From positions 1,054,001 through 1,118,000 of the forward strand of contig NZ_CP013233.1 of assembly GCF_001584165.1 (NCBI RefSeq): a stretch of DNA of 64,000 nt, in the 5' to 3' direction. The notes under the pieces were generated by a model. It had not been told where the DNA came from and did no database searches. It worked only from the letters and a program-made list of their open reading frames with translations. This stretch comes from Collimonas arenae (lineage in GTDB: Bacteria; Pseudomonadota; Gammaproteobacteria; Burkholderiales; Burkholderiaceae_D). Every line of letters begins with the position of its first letter. Within the stretch, counting starts at the first letter, position 1. Below, in pieces: positions 44,791-57,690 of this stretch. The translations under genes and the position numbers were made by a program.

Positions 44791-47700
44791 TTTTTACTCA
44801 TTTCAACCGGCATCGATGGGACAAACGATCCGCCGCCCTGCACAACATTTCCAGCCGTAACACCACCAATAGCAGGAATAGGATTTATGCTCTGGAGAAG
44901 CGCGGGTAGCCCGGGCTTAAAAATCGGGAAATAATTCGATAGAGAATTTTGTACTTTTAAACCAGCAAATGCACCCGCGGCACCAGCAGCCCCACCTACC
45001 ACCCCACTCCACACCAAACTATTATTGTCTCCATAAAAAAGATTCTGAAATAGCCCATTGGTTGATCCATTCATAATACCAAGAACACCATTTCCAAGAA
45101 GTCCCGTATTCATGCCAAGCGGCGTTAAAAGTGCTCCCGTCAATCCGGCCACCATACTTTGCCCTATTCTAATTTGCCCATTATTTTGCTTATACTGGCC
45201 TGCGGCGTCCGCTATCGTACTTAACCCGCCACCAATACCAGAAGCAATTGCACATGACCCAGGATTTATCATGCAATAGTTGATGGTATTAGTCGTAACC
45301 CCAGGGGCTGCTCCCACCACCCCTGGTAAGAGAACCAGTGTCCCCGCCGCAGCCGCCGCGTTAAGTGTTTGATTTAGCACTTGCAAACGCGCAGCTTGAT
45401 CGCTATTAATACTGCTCCCAATACTCTGCCCTGAAGGCCAATTTTCAGTACCCTGCAATCCATAAATGGGCGAATACGCATACATATCAGGATTGGCCTT
45501 CTGAGCCGGCGTCGCATAGAACATGTAACCTGGGCCACTATTACCTTCGGCTGCCAACAAGCCATGTGCCTGACTTAAAAATGCTCGGGCATTCGGATCT
45601 TCAGCACCCGGCGAACCATTCTGGACTTGACGGTCTGCCTGTGCGGTCAATGCCTGCTGCGCCTGATCAAGAGAAATGCCTTGCTGCGATGCGTAACGTG
45701 CGGCGTTCGATTTGATCCACGCTTTCTCATCTTGGTGCAACTGCCGGTTATTTTGATCTGCAATCAACGCAGCGTTCGCGCCGGTCGTCGCGCCCTGGAT
45801 TCCACCTCCAGCCAATGCGCCCGACGCAGCCCCGACCAAAGTCGCCCCCAGATTCATCATGTCATTAAAAGCTCGCGTCCCTGGCGTATAGCCTTGACTG
45901 ACCAGATAGTCGCTCATAACCGGCACCATCGCTTCATGCGTCATACCCGCAACAGCACCAGCAGCAGCACTACCCCCTCCGATCTTGGCCTCGATCAATC
46001 CGACGATGCCGTGCAAAACGATCTTTTCCTGGGAGCCATCAGCCCAATTATTTTTAGTGCGATATCGCCAACCATACCGCTCAACGCTGCACCGGCCAGG
46101 TCTGCAGCACGCTGATTCTCTTGTGCTTTCTGCTGCTGCGCCTGCAAATCCTGCGCTTGTTGCAACGTCAATGTATTAGTCAGCGACTGATTCGCCGTGG
46201 CCGCATTACGACCGGTCAGGGTCGTTGCATTGGCCTGGCTTTGCGCATCCTTCGCGGCGTCACCAGTGCCAGTGATAGTGACATTGGCCGGACTGATCAC
46301 GCTGTTAGTGTTACTGGTCTGATCGCCGCTTTTCGGCATACCGACACTGCCGTTCAGATTGCCCAAAACATTTGCGGTCAGATTACTAGCGACACTACCG
46401 GTCGAAGCGCTGGCGCTGACGCTCTGCGAATCGGTATGTTGCGTATTGGTCAGATCGCTATAAGTCAAACTAGCCGTCTGCAGACTGTTTTGATCAGGCG
46501 TGGCAGCACTGGTAATCGCCGCGCCTCTCAGGTCGGTGTTGCCCTTGACGTTGATATCGAATCCGCCGCTGCCGGCAGCAATGCCGCTTTGGCCGACCGC
46601 ACTTTGATAGTTGTGGTCAACGGTTTGCTTGGCGTAGCTGACACTACCGCTAACCATCTGGCCAGTGCAAATCGGCGGAACGCAGATACTCAAACTAAAG
46701 CCGCCGCTTTCCTGCTTGCTGTCAAAATTGCTGGTGTTTTGCAAGGTCCAGATATTGAGATCCCCGCCTACATCGGCAATGACCTTATTGCCGGCCAGCT
46801 GCGCACCCTTCATATTCAGATCGCCACCGCTCTTGACACTGAGCTGATTGGTGGCACTGATCTGCGTATTGTCGTAGGTCACCTCGGAGCCGTTGGCATG
46901 CCCCTTGGACACCGATGCGCCGATCTGGAAACTTAAACCGGTCTGCTGCCCGTTGGAGCCAAGGGTCGCGCCGATACCTGCGCTGCTACCGCTGTTCGAG
47001 GATTGCAGATTCGTCGTGCTTTGGGCCGCACTCAGATTGATATTTTTGGCGGCATCCAGACTGATATCCTGTGCCTGCAACTTGGCGCCTTCCATGCTGA
47101 TATCACCTTCCCGGCTGGTGATGGCAATCGAACTCGCTTGCGCAGTAGTGCCGCGCGCCTGGGTTGCGCTGTTGTTGCTGTCCTGCTTACTTTGGCTAGT
47201 ACCGAGATTCACGCTAATGCCGAAGCCAGCACCACCAGTACTAGGAGGCGCATCCGAATTCGGTCCGGCCAGGGCATTCTGTGTAGCCGATATACTGCCC
47301 TTGGCTGCATCTACAGCGCCAGGCAAATCACTCCCAAGCTTGTAGGCATCGTATCCAGCCTTGAGCGCCAGCGCGCCCTTCAAGCGATCATTGCTGGTGT
47401 TTTGGCTTTCGGTAGCCATGTCACCGATCTTGGTGAGCGCGCCGCCGATAGCCCCGGTCAAGCTGCTGCCCAAGGTCACGCTGTGGGTCTCAGCATGGAA
47501 CTGGCTACTGCTACTGTCCTGGATGGCCTGCAAATCGACCGCATTGCCGCCGATGCTCATCTGGTTATTGGCCAGCAATTCCGCGCCCTGCGTGGTGACG
47601 TTGCCATGACCGGTTCCCTTGTACTGATTATCCAGGCCCGCCTGCATACTCAAATTTCCGCCATTGGCTGAGATCAAGCTGGTACTTTGCACGGCACTGG

Positions 47701-50700
47701 TGCCAGTGCCGTTCTGCTCCGCGCTGGTCTGGCTGTAATTGGTGAAACGGAAATTGAGACCACCCATCACACCGATGCTAGTGCCGCTGCTGTGGCTATC
47801 GCTCTGTGAGGTTTGTGTATTTGCTGCGGCCAGTACATTGATGTCACGCCCGGCGTTAATGCCGATGTTCTGATCGGCGGTCACGGCACTGGCGGTAATC
47901 GTGGTATCGCGTCCGCTACTGGTGTTCACGTTGGCGCCGCTGATGTCACTACCGATCTGGTTGACGCTAGTACCGTTCTGATGCTGATCCTGCGCACTAT
48001 GCCCGAAGCTGACGCCAGTCAAGACACTACCCGAGAACCCGGATTTCGTTTCCTCAGCAGAGAAACTGTCCTTGCTCGTTTGCTGCGCGCTGACGATATT
48101 TAAATCGCGTCCAGCATTGATATTCAGATCACCTTGCGCAATCACCTGGCTACCCTGCACGTTGGTGTCACGACCTGACTGCAGAGCGATCCCAGCACCA
48201 CCGTTTAAGCTGCTGCCGATGGCGTCCGTCGTGTTCTGATTCATCTGGGAACGGCTGGTCGATGATGACAGCATGCCGTGCGACGTGGTGTAAATGGCCT
48301 GATCGACGCTGCCAGTTTGCTGCGCCGTTCCAATATTGATGTCGCGACCAGCTACCGCTGTGAGTTGTCCGCCGGCATTGGCCGTCGCCGCTGCAGTGTT
48401 GATATCCTGCCCAGCGACGAGCGTCAACTTTCCGCCCGTATTGATCGCCGTACCGTTGGCCTGCGTCTGATTCTCATACAGGTGATTGTCAGCGTTGTAG
48501 GTGACGTTATAGGTGTTTTGCGTATTGACCGCCGTCAGGTTCACATCGCGCCCTGCCGACAGCGCCGCGTCCCCCGTGGTATTGACGTTCACCGCCGCCA
48601 GATTGATATCGCGTCCGGCCTGAATCGACAATTGATCGGCATTGACACTGGCAACCGGTCCCAGCACCGTGTTCGTCCCTTGCACACTGGTCGCTGAGAT
48701 CGCGTCGGTGCTCATTGTCACGTCACGCCCGGCCAGAATACCGACACGGTGACCGGAAATACTGCCGCCATTGTTCAACACGTCATTCTGTGCGACCAGA
48801 ATGGTCGCACCATTGGCCCCGGTACTACGGATATCGCCGGTATTGGCAATGTCCGTTGCCTGGATGATCATGTTGTTCGATGCTTGCAGCGTACCGCCAT
48901 TTTGCAACGTACCGTTCACCTTCAGATCGATATCTTTACCCGATATCAGTGCCCCAGTCGGCGAAATGTCGCTGGCGTCTGCTCGGGTCAGATACACCAC
49001 CGGCGCCAGCACTTGCGTATGCGTGCCATCCGGTAACGTCACATCGGTCGACACCATCCAGACGATGTCAGAGGTCAATGCCGCCATCTGCGCATCGGTC
49101 AGCGCAATGCCGGGCGTGAGCTGAAACTGTTTTGCCGTTGCCACGCCAGAGTCCATCAGCGCCTTATATTCATCCTCATTGCTGGCATGGCCGTCCAGAA
49201 AGCGCTTACCGGTCAATTGGGCGATCTGGTTGGTAACGGTTTGTGCCTCATAGAAACCGTCGCCCAATCGCTTTTCTGTGGAGGCCGGATTAACGCCCAA
49301 GAGACCCAGCATGTAGTTGCTGGAGAGGAAATTGCCGTAATTGGTAAACTTCGGATCGGTCTCAATCAGATAGGGCTGATTCGGTTGCGTATGTATGGTG
49401 TAGAGCTGGTTATTCGGCAAGACCAGATTCGGCAACGGTGCTTGAGGTGTCCCGAGGGTCTGGTGACTGCCGGTCGTACTGGTGACTTTGCCGGCGCTGC
49501 CACTGGCGGTGCCAACCGTATTGGCATTGGCAGCCCCCGTTGTCAGACCTGACTGATTAGCGCCCAATTGGAGAGCACCCACACTCGGCAAGGCGCTGCC
49601 GCCCACGCCATTGCCGACCGCCTGGTTCGGGCCGGTCACCGGTTGCGTGTTCTGCTGCACGGTCCAGACCTGCAGGGCCAATGGGGTCGACGGCAGATTC
49701 ACATCATAAGCCGCGCCGTTATTGTCATACGTGTAGTAATTCTGATGCGGATGGCCGCTCACCCAATGGTAGTAATTCTCGCCGGCGGTCATGTGGTCGA
49801 CCGTATCGATGGAACCGGTCGCACCAATATTATTGATGCTACCCACCATGCCGCCCAAAGTCCCGCCGGCAATGATTGTGCTCTTGTCGTTGGTCACATT
49901 GCCCGACAAGGTCATGTTACCGGCTGAGCTGATCTGGCCGGGATCGCTGCTGGTGACCACAGTTTTAGAAACCGTCTGCGTATAGTCCTTCTTGTAGAAT
50001 TTCTCGAAGCGGTTGCCATCCGGTATCACCAGCACAATCCCACCATCACCGCTGTCGCTCCAGGTGACTTGACTCGGCGTGTACCAGGTCGTGGGCGCGG
50101 CCCACTGCGCATATTCGGTCACGTGCGTGGTTTGGGTCGGGTCGACCTGCTGGATTGTCGTGAAGTGATTATTTTGATTCAACAGCGACGCCGTCTGCAG
50201 CGTCAACGCGCCACCGGAATTAATGGTCGCCGAACTGTTTACAATACTGGCGGCACTGCCGGTCACATTGTTGTTGGCGTCGAGCGCGCCACCCATGGCC
50301 ATATCGCTCAGGCTCTCAATCAACGCATGTTCGCGGTTGGTGATCTGCTGCGCACCGATTTGCAGCGTATTGCGCGAAGCGATCACGCCGGCCTGATTGG
50401 TCGTCGTATCGACATCGTTGGTCAGCGTCTGCGCACCCAACGCAATATCGTTGCCGTAGATGCGGCCTGTGTTGATGATCGCATTGGACGAATGAATGAC
50501 CGTCTCACCATTACCGGCATTCATTAAGCCACTGCTTTGATTATCGACATTGGCTGCATTTAAGGTCAGATTGCGCACTGCCTCCAGATTGCCGGTATTG
50601 GTCAGATTACCTGTGGTCGACAACGTCAGATCACGGTTGGCGGTAAGTAAGTTGCCGGCGGTGTTGGCATAATCTCCCTGCAGGCTGATGACGGCATCCT

Positions 50701-53700
50701 GTTGGGCCACAACTTGACCATTGCCGACCAGCGTCGGCGCCGTCAGCGTCAAATTATGAGCGCTGGCAATGGTCCCCGCTGTGTTATCGAGATTGCCGCT
50801 GGTGGCCAGCGCAATATCGCCGCCGGCATTGGTGGCAAGCAGACCAAAGATATTCGAGAAGCTGGCGACACTCACATTGACAGGGCCGCCGGCAGTGATA
50901 CGACCGCCAACATTGGTCACTGCCGCGCCCGCTTGATTCAGTTGCAGGCTCTGGCCTGCGTACAGGTTACCGGCATTGTTGTTGACGTTGTTGCTGGTAT
51001 TTAAGGTTAAATTTCCGGCGGCGATGACCTGCCCGTTGCTACTATTGTCCAGATTCGTACTGGTCAGCGTCAGGTCGCCATTGCCGCCGATGGTGCCCAT
51101 ATTGGGTGTATTGGCCGCATTGGTATTGGTGATCTGACTACCGCCGTTGATTTGCGTTAAACCTGTGCCGCTATTGGCAATCCGGCCCGACGTGTTATCC
51201 ACACTGGCGCCAGAGACTGTCATCGTCGCCGTGCTGCCATTGGCCTCAATACGACCGTTGGCGTTGTCTACGGCCCCCGTAGCAATGGCCGATAGGTCTG
51301 TGCCGCTTTGGATCACGCCATAGGAATTGGTCAGCTGACCATTCGACTGCAGAGATAACGCATCTTTTGCGTACAATGTCCCGCCGGTGTTATCGACCGG
51401 GCCAGCGTTGATCGTTGCAGAACCGGCGCTACCGATAAAGCCACCGACACCATTGGCGATACCGTTGCTGATGCCTTGCGCTGCCGTAATCGAGAGCGGT
51501 GCGCCGCCCAGGCTTTGCACGGTTCCTGCGGCATTGGAGAGGCTGTTCGCGTTGACCATGAGGCCGGATTGCGTGCCTTCGATTTTACCGGCGGTATTGT
51601 TGACGACCCCTGCCGCATTCACAGTCAACTGACTGCCGCCCAGATAGCCGCCGGCGCTGTTGTCGATGTCGCCCTGGGTAGCTGCAATGGTCGTGGCCTT
51701 CTGACCGAACATGCTGCCGCCCTGATTATCTATAGATAACGCCTTAACATTGGTCACACCGTTGCCACCGATGCTACCTTGCTGATTCTGTAGCACGCCG
51801 CTACTAGCGCTAACCGTCAACGTTCCACTGCCTGCCAAGGCAATTTGCCCGCCGGCGTTGTTCAGCGTCTGCGGGGTCAAGGTCAGATCGGCGCTATTGG
51901 TCTGAATCACACCGCCGTTGCTGTTGTCGAGCGCATTGGCAACAGCAATGATGTTGGTGCCTGTACCGAATTGAGCGATTTGGCCCGCTTCATTGGTCAA
52001 GTCGGTAGCGTGGATCGTCAACTGATCCGCAGTGATTTTACCGTGCGAGTTATCGAGCTGCGGCACCGTCAATGCAACGGTCGACGCATTGATTATCCCG
52101 GCAGTGTTCCTGACACTGGCCGCATTGACTTGCAACGCCTGTCCTGCTGCCAGGTTACCGCCGCTGTTATCTAACGCGCCGCTGACGGTTGTTGTGAGAT
52201 TGTTGCCGGCGCTGATCTGGCCGCTGTTGGACATGCTGGCAGCCGTCACAGAAACATCGCCATTGCCGCCGATGACGCCGCCTGCAGCACCGCCCGCGGT
52301 CGTTCCCGCTGTATTGGTCAATTGGCCAGTAGTCGTCAGCGTCAAACCGCTTGTATCGAGCGAGGTGATCCGGCCCGCGCTGTTGTCGATGGCGCCGGCT
52401 TGCAAGTTCAACGCCGACCCGGCTTGCAGCACGCCCTGGTTGTTCGACACGGCACCACTTGCAGCGATGTGTTCTGTACCGGCTGCAATCACCTGGCCGC
52501 GCTGATTATTCAGGCTCGATGCAGTGAGGGCCAACTGGCCACCAGTCGCGACATTACCAGCGACGTTGCTCACAGCACCGGCATTCACGGTCAATGTCCC
52601 CGATCCGGTATGGCTCAAACGGCCCGCGTCATTGGAAATGCTCCCCGCCTGCAGATTGACGTTTTGTCCGGCGGTCGTGATGACACCCGAGCTGTTATCC
52701 AATAGGCCGCTGGTGGCGATACTGGTCTCACCAGTACCCGACTGATTCAACGTCCCACCATGATTCGACAGCGTTGCGGAACTGGAGGTCAACTGCGCTG
52801 CACCGATGACGCCCTGATCATTGATCACGGCGCCGCTGGCGCTGAGGGTTGCAGCGCCAGTGGCTTGCAGATTGCCGCCGGTATGGTCAATGTCGCCGCT
52901 GCGGGCCGTGACTGCGACCGTGCCGCCAGCGCTGGTCTGTGCATGCGACAGATCCACGCTGGCGCCGTTGATACCAATATTGGTGCCTGCCGTGTTCTGC
53001 CCTGTCGAGCTCAGATTACCCGCCGCAATCAAGGATAGATTGCCGCTCTGTGTGGCTTTACCGCTGGCATCGATACCAGCGCCCAGCACGCCCGTGGAGG
53101 CAATACTGCCGGCATACAGTGTCAGGTAGCCTTGTGCGGCAACCGTGCCGGTATTGGCGATCTGATTGTCGCTCGATAACTGTGCTGTTTGTCCGCTGTA
53201 GACCGTGCCGCTATTGACGATGCCGTCATGGCTGTGTATCGTCACCTGACCCGTGGCGCTCACTGGACCGGCAAGCGTGATCTTGCCCTGGCTGTCCAGA
53301 TTCAGATCGCCCGCACTGGAGGCGATATTGCCCAGGCTTCTCACGCCCACACCACTCTCATTGGCTAACAGGTAGATCTTATTGGCATACATACCGCCAA
53401 GAGAGGCAATGTCCACCCCCAAGGCCGGTTTGTTGTTATCGCCTTGCAGAACCTTGACGCCCAAACCGTTGTAATTGACCTCGTTTGTTCCCACGACCGC
53501 ATTGAGCTGGTTAGCCCATACCGGACCGTTGACTGCAATACTGCGCGAAATGAGATCCAGGGTATCGGCACTGGCAGCGTTTAAACCGGCACTGCCGATC
53601 TGGATATCTCCGCCGGTCACGTGAAACGTGCTGAGGCTGCCATCGGCAGCCAACACCGGTGTGCCTGTCGTCAGAATGGCACGTGATACATTGATATAAC

Positions 53701-54271
53701 TCGCCGCTGTTCCCGCGCCACCTACCGTAATACCGTTGGGATCGGCAATCACCACCACGGCACGCTGACCAGCCACCTCAATTGTGCCGCCGATGACGGC
53801 ACGATTGGTGCTGGTGACCTCATTGAGAATTACCGATGCGCTGCCGTTCGTCAAATTCGGGTTGCCCGGCACATATCCTGCCAACTGTGAATTAACCACT
53901 GTCGGAGAATTTCCAAGCACCACGCCTTTCGAGTCAATCGCCAGTTGCGAAAATTGGTTGTGACTGAGGCCAGACGAATTAGGCTTAGTGATCTGAACGA
54001 GGGGCACCCCATTCGGCGCCGTTGTGACAGTGGGTCTGCGCGAACCGGCGTTCGGATCGGCGACGATCTGGGCTGAGACGATGCTGACACAATTAAAAAG
54101 CATCGCCACGGTCACCGCCATCTGTGCGAAGCGCAGCAGCGGTGTAGTCGCGGTCGTCGCAACGGCGCTACCGGCGCCCGATGCTTTGCCCTGACTGGAG
54201 ACGTTCTCCGCGACCGCCATCAACATGCCGCGGCTCTTATTGAAAATCACGCGGAAATTTTGGGTATTCAT
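44787..54271 (-). CDS. cdiA: CdiA contact-dependent growth inhibition exoprotein (about 3160 aa); one apparent frameshift
   Basis: Extended signal peptide MNTQNFRVIFNKSRGMLMAV then a hydrophobic core, the TPS secretion domain (VTTAPNGVPLVQITKPNSSG; VVIADPNGITVGG), a long run of filamentous-haemagglutinin repeats rich in Asn/Gly/Ser, and FHA2-type repeats with SGRDTTI, AGRDINL and similar blocks. One A restored in the run at 46051-46055 joins ALKNNWADGSQEKIVLHGIV to the C-terminal part, which holds the pre-toxin ADQNNRQLHQDEKAWIKSNA. The final 200 residues are hydrophobic and glycine-rich (GVVGGAAGAAGAFAGLKVQ), pointing to a membrane-active toxin, not a nuclease. Exported by the adjacent CdiB. 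Confidence 0.92.
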
Positions 54272-54523
54272 ATTCTGTCGTCCAGTTCAGGTGTATCGAT
54301 GGTGATAAATGTCGAACGTATTACTCAGCGCCTGCGCGTCTACGGCAAGTTAAACAAACGACCCCGTTCGGCAGAAACTGGCCGATGCTACGGATACGTC
54401 CGCACGGCCCAGCACAGCGTTGCATGGAATGATTAATCGGTGCTTTACTCGCCTGCGTGGCACGATGAAATGCCTCTGTTGCCCGTGGATGAGTATTCAT
54501 ATCTTCACATTCCCTTGCTCGAA

Positions 54524-56346
54524 CTAATATTGATAGGCCAAGTTGAAACCAACAGCCGGCATCGTCGTATTAAAACCTTGTGGCTTGTATAGCGCCCAGC
54601 TGGAAAACACGTCGTAGGTCAGCCCGAACAAACCACCGCGCAGACCGACAGTCGCACCGGCCAGCTTGTTGCCAAGGAGGTTTGCGACGCTGGGGCCATA
54701 CACCTGCCCATAGTCGAGGCCGACATACGCGGACTGGCCGCTGTTGGTGATCGGCAGATTCAATTCATTGCGCAGATAAAAGCCGCGCTCAGCAGCCAGC
54801 GTCAGCTCACCATCAAAGCCGCGCACGGTGTACCGATTGCCAATGCTGAATTGATCTGCCAGGTAGAGCGCGGAACGCGTCGTCTGGCCACGGAAGGTGC
54901 CGATATAGGTCAGCGGTTGACTGGCGATGTGGAAAGGCACGCTCAAGGTCGCATCGACCGTCTGCAGGCTGTAGTGGAGATTATTGGTGCTCGGATCTTC
55001 TTGCCCCGATAAATTGCGGGCATACGTCTGCCCATTGAGCCAGTTGACACCCCACTTCTGAGCGACCGTCAGATCGAGCTGAGCGTTACCGATGTAATGC
55101 GTATGTACCCAGGCCAGTTCGGCAAATGTGGTGTTACGTTCCTGCACCGCGATTTCGCTGTCCTCGATGTAGGCATGGTTCCAGCGTTTGCCGACGCGGA
55201 ACTGCCAGCTATTCTTTTGCGCCTGATCGCGCTGGAACAGCTGGGCGATTTTAAGTTCCAGATTGCGTGATTTCCCGCTCGACACAAAGGTCTGACTCGC
55301 CTGAGCCACCTCTTGGTGATAATCATAGGTGCTTCCCGATACCGCAAAATTCCAGTAACCAGCGGGCACAGCGTAATACACATTGTTGCCATTGGTGCCA
55401 CGCTGACCCGCCTTGCGCTGTGCATCGGTATTGATGCCGACGTTGAACAGATCGTTCAGCCCCAAAGGATTATCGACCGCCAGATTCAACCCTGCCTGCA
55501 GCTTGCCGGTTCCCTTGGCGCCACTATCATCAAACGTCCCGGTCAGCTTCCACGGCTTGCTGCGTTTGACCTGAATCACGACGTCACTCTCGCCCGGCAC
55601 GTCGCCGGCACGATCTGCATATCGACATCCTGGCTCGGCACGCGCTTCATCTGCTCCAATCCCTGCTCCAGGTCGCGCAAGTTGAGCAACTGCCCGGAAC
55701 CAGTTGGAAATGCACTGCGCCAGGTACCGTACAAGGTTGGATCAGAAAAACGAATCTCCCGGATTACGCCAGGAACCAATACCAGTTTCAACACGCCGCC
55801 GGTCAAGTCCTGTTCCGGTATGCCAATCCGTGTCGTGCTATAGCCGCGTTGCAGAATCAGATTGGTCAGGCGCTTGACGATCAGATTCAGGCCGCCTTTG
55901 CCAATACAGGCGCCATCGTATTGGCGTAGGTAGTCTTGGGCAAAGCGGAAGTTATCGAACGGAAGATCGCTTGCGCCAAGTGCATGAACCGCAGGCGATA
56001 ATTGAGAAGGAACGTCAAGGACAAACTGGTGGATCGTGAAGCAAGGGGATTCACTAGGAATACTCAAGCCTTCCAGCGCTTCAGCTGCGGCCTTGTCTTC
56101 CAGACTCACGTTAGGCGCTTGCAACTGCCGCTGACGTTCCTGCAGATCGGCCTGATTACGGCGCCGCTGCTCTTCGCTCGACGGCGTTTGCACACTGGGG
56201 TCACGACGCCGCAACTCTTCCAGATCCGGCAACGGCGCCGTCTGTGCACTGCTGCTGTGGGCGGTGCCAGCCAATAGCAAAGTCAGGCCAATGCGCTTGG
56301 CAAGGCCCGATGGATACTGCCGCTTACGTTGAACGAACTTCCCCAT
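54524..56346 (-). CDS. cdiB: CdiB two-partner secretion outer membrane transporter; one apparent frameshift
   Basis: About 608 residues if one G is restored near 55605 (CCGGGCGAC). Signal peptide MGKFVQRKRQYPSGLAKRIG..., an N-terminal plug-like helical part (LEELRRRDPS), then two POTRA domains (ESPCFTIHQFVLD; IREIRFSDPTLYG) and a 16-strand barrel ending GFNLAYQY, with the ShlB/FhaC motif RGFDGELTLAAERGFYLRNE. It transports CdiA across the outer membrane. Gene order B-A-I is the E. coli type. 250 bp without a gene separate it from cdiA. Confidence 0.9.
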
Positions 56347-56547
56347 GTCTACAGCTTTCTTTCTTTTTATTGCACTGGAAGAAAGAGTGTAGTGAGGAAT
56401 GATCTGTTAAATGTTGTTGATTTACCAAATTTTGCAATTGTTCACTATTTTGGACGGAAGAATAACGAAAATAGTTTCGATAAAACAACACCAACTAAGA
56501 AGAAACAGATAAAAGCAAGTTTATCGCACCCAAACCACCGCACAAAG

Positions 56548-56690
56548 TGCGTCATTTTGCGTCAACCCGTTGCAGCCGATTTCCCGGCGAACCCCGCGCA
56601 GCTTGGAGGGTTGGCGCTTTACCCGTTTGCGTTAAAAGCACACCATTTAACGGGGCGGGCAGGCGAGGGGGGAACTGCGCCGCGCAGGGT
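56548..56690 (+). other. cos-like module 2 (P2/P4 type)
   Basis: TGCGTCATTTTGCGTCA at 56548, then 114 bp later GGCGAGGGGGGAAC (56662-56675) followed by TGCGCCGCGC. The layout, orientation and ATTTAnCGGG...GGGCAGGCG lead-in match module 1 at 21,131-21,270. It sits directly before the satellite genes, where P4-like satellites carry cos. The rest of the gap 56347-56836 holds the cdiB promoter region and a leftward terminator. Confidence 0.55.
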
Positions 56691-56736
56691 ATGTCGTGTC
56701 ATTTTCTTGTCGCGGTAGGCGATTGATCTCAGATAC

Positions 56737-56761
56737 AAAAAAGCCGCTCACAGAGCGGCTT
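56737..56761 (-). terminator. intrinsic terminator after the satellite repressor gene
   Basis: On the minus strand AAGCCGCT pairs with AGCGGCTT, followed by a T-run. It ends leftward transcription from the repressor before cos and cdiB. Confidence 0.75.
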
Positions 56762-56836
56762 GGATTGATGCTGGCAGTACGTTAGTTGCCGACGGCATGT
56801 ATGTATGCGCCAGGCGCGTACTTGGCATACATACTC

Positions 56837-57207
56837 TTATCGAGAATTTGTGCGCCCGGACACCGGCTCTTTAATGAAGTTATATTGCATGCCACCGGGT
56901 TCGGCATTCATGCCGTTGATCATCCCAGTACCCCAGCTTTGCCGCGTTGATCCAGATTGCGATAGCCGGCCAGTAAATCCTTCTCAAATTGCGTTAATGC
57001 AGACGCTGCCTGTTCTCCTGTCAGGACGTACTGCACGTCCACTCCGATTGCCGCCAGCGCCCGTAAATACACGGCATCTGGCGAGCGTTCGTTTTGCTCA
57101 TAGAGCGTTTGCGCACGTCGCTTCAGGCCACCTACAGCCGCAAAATCGTCCTGATTCATTGCCAATCGTAACCGTTCTTCCTTGAGGATTTCGCCAATTG
57201 ATCTCAT
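56837..57207 (-). CDS. XRE-family repressor of the satellite; one apparent frameshift
   Basis: About 123 residues if one base is restored in the C-run at 56924-56926; the frame then continues MINGMNAEPGGMQYNFIKEP and stops at 56837. The N-terminal helix-turn-helix is LKEERLRLAMNQDDFAAVGG with LKRRAQTLYEQNERSPDAVY, followed by ALAAIGVDVQYVLTGE, the usual CI/XRE layout. It is divergent from the RHH gene across a gap with phased operator repeats, so it is the likely immunity repressor of the element. Confidence 0.82.
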
Positions 57208-57294
57208 TTGAACTCATTGCTGGTAATTTCGTGAGCGACCATTATGCGTCCATTCGCGTGAGATGTGTAGTAACTAAGGTTTCATAAGGTATCA

Positions 57295-57334
57295 CTTGTA
57301 GTTATTTGTACTCACTTGTAGTCGTTTGTAATCT
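57295..57334. promoter_or_regulatory. four 10-bp phased operator repeats
   Basis: CTTGTAGTTA, TTTGTACTCA, CTTGTAGTCG and TTTGTAATCT follow each other without gaps. A 10-bp period places every copy on the same face of the helix, as for RHH (Arc-like) or repressor arrays. They lie between the divergent repressor and RHH genes. Confidence 0.6.
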
Positions 57335-57405
57335 CTATATATTTAACATGATCTCAAATAAGAGCTATATAATTATGCAACTTAACAACCACACCGATTC
57401 TCCGT

Positions 57406-57690
57406 ATGAAAATTTGTTCTCCCCGCCGTTCCCCTGAAGATTGTCTACAGGCACCAATTAGCATGCGACTGAGTGCGAAGGAACTCGCCACCATCGAGGA
57501 ACTTGCCGATGCCATAGGGCGGTCACGCGCCTCATTTATCCGCCGCTTGATTGTTCGCGGACTGGAGGCTTATGAGCTTGATCCACGCCACACAGTTCTT
57601 GACCGGTTGTACATACGGGACATGGCTGAACAAAAGGCGGAGGCTGCTGCGTCAATTTCTGCCGCCATCGTGACGGATGGTAAAGGCTGA
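57406..57690 (+). CDS. ribbon-helix-helix (Arc-like) DNA-binding protein
   Basis: 94 residues. After a short leader, ISMRLSAKELATIEELADAI and GRSRASFIRRLIVRGLEAYE show the beta-strand and two helices of the RHH fold. The C-terminal part is helical and charged. First rightward gene of the satellite; a Cox- or AlpA-like control role is plausible. It may bind the phased 10-bp repeats just upstream. Confidence 0.75.
   Translation: MKICSPRRSPEDCLQAPISMRLSAKELATIEELADAIGRSRASFIRRLIVRGLEAYELDPRHTVLDRLYIRDMAEQKAEAAASISAAIVTDGKG

Noticed and set aside
46121..53129. Many long rightward reading frames opposite cdiA
   Set aside because: They are antisense shadows of a repetitive, biased coding sequence. 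They lack ribosome sites and family character, and the leftward frame is clearly a CDI exoprotein.
21131..56690. Region between the cos-like sites considered as a complete P2-type prophage
   Set aside because: There are no capsid, portal, terminase, tail or lysis genes. Content is metabolic, resistance and toxin cargo.
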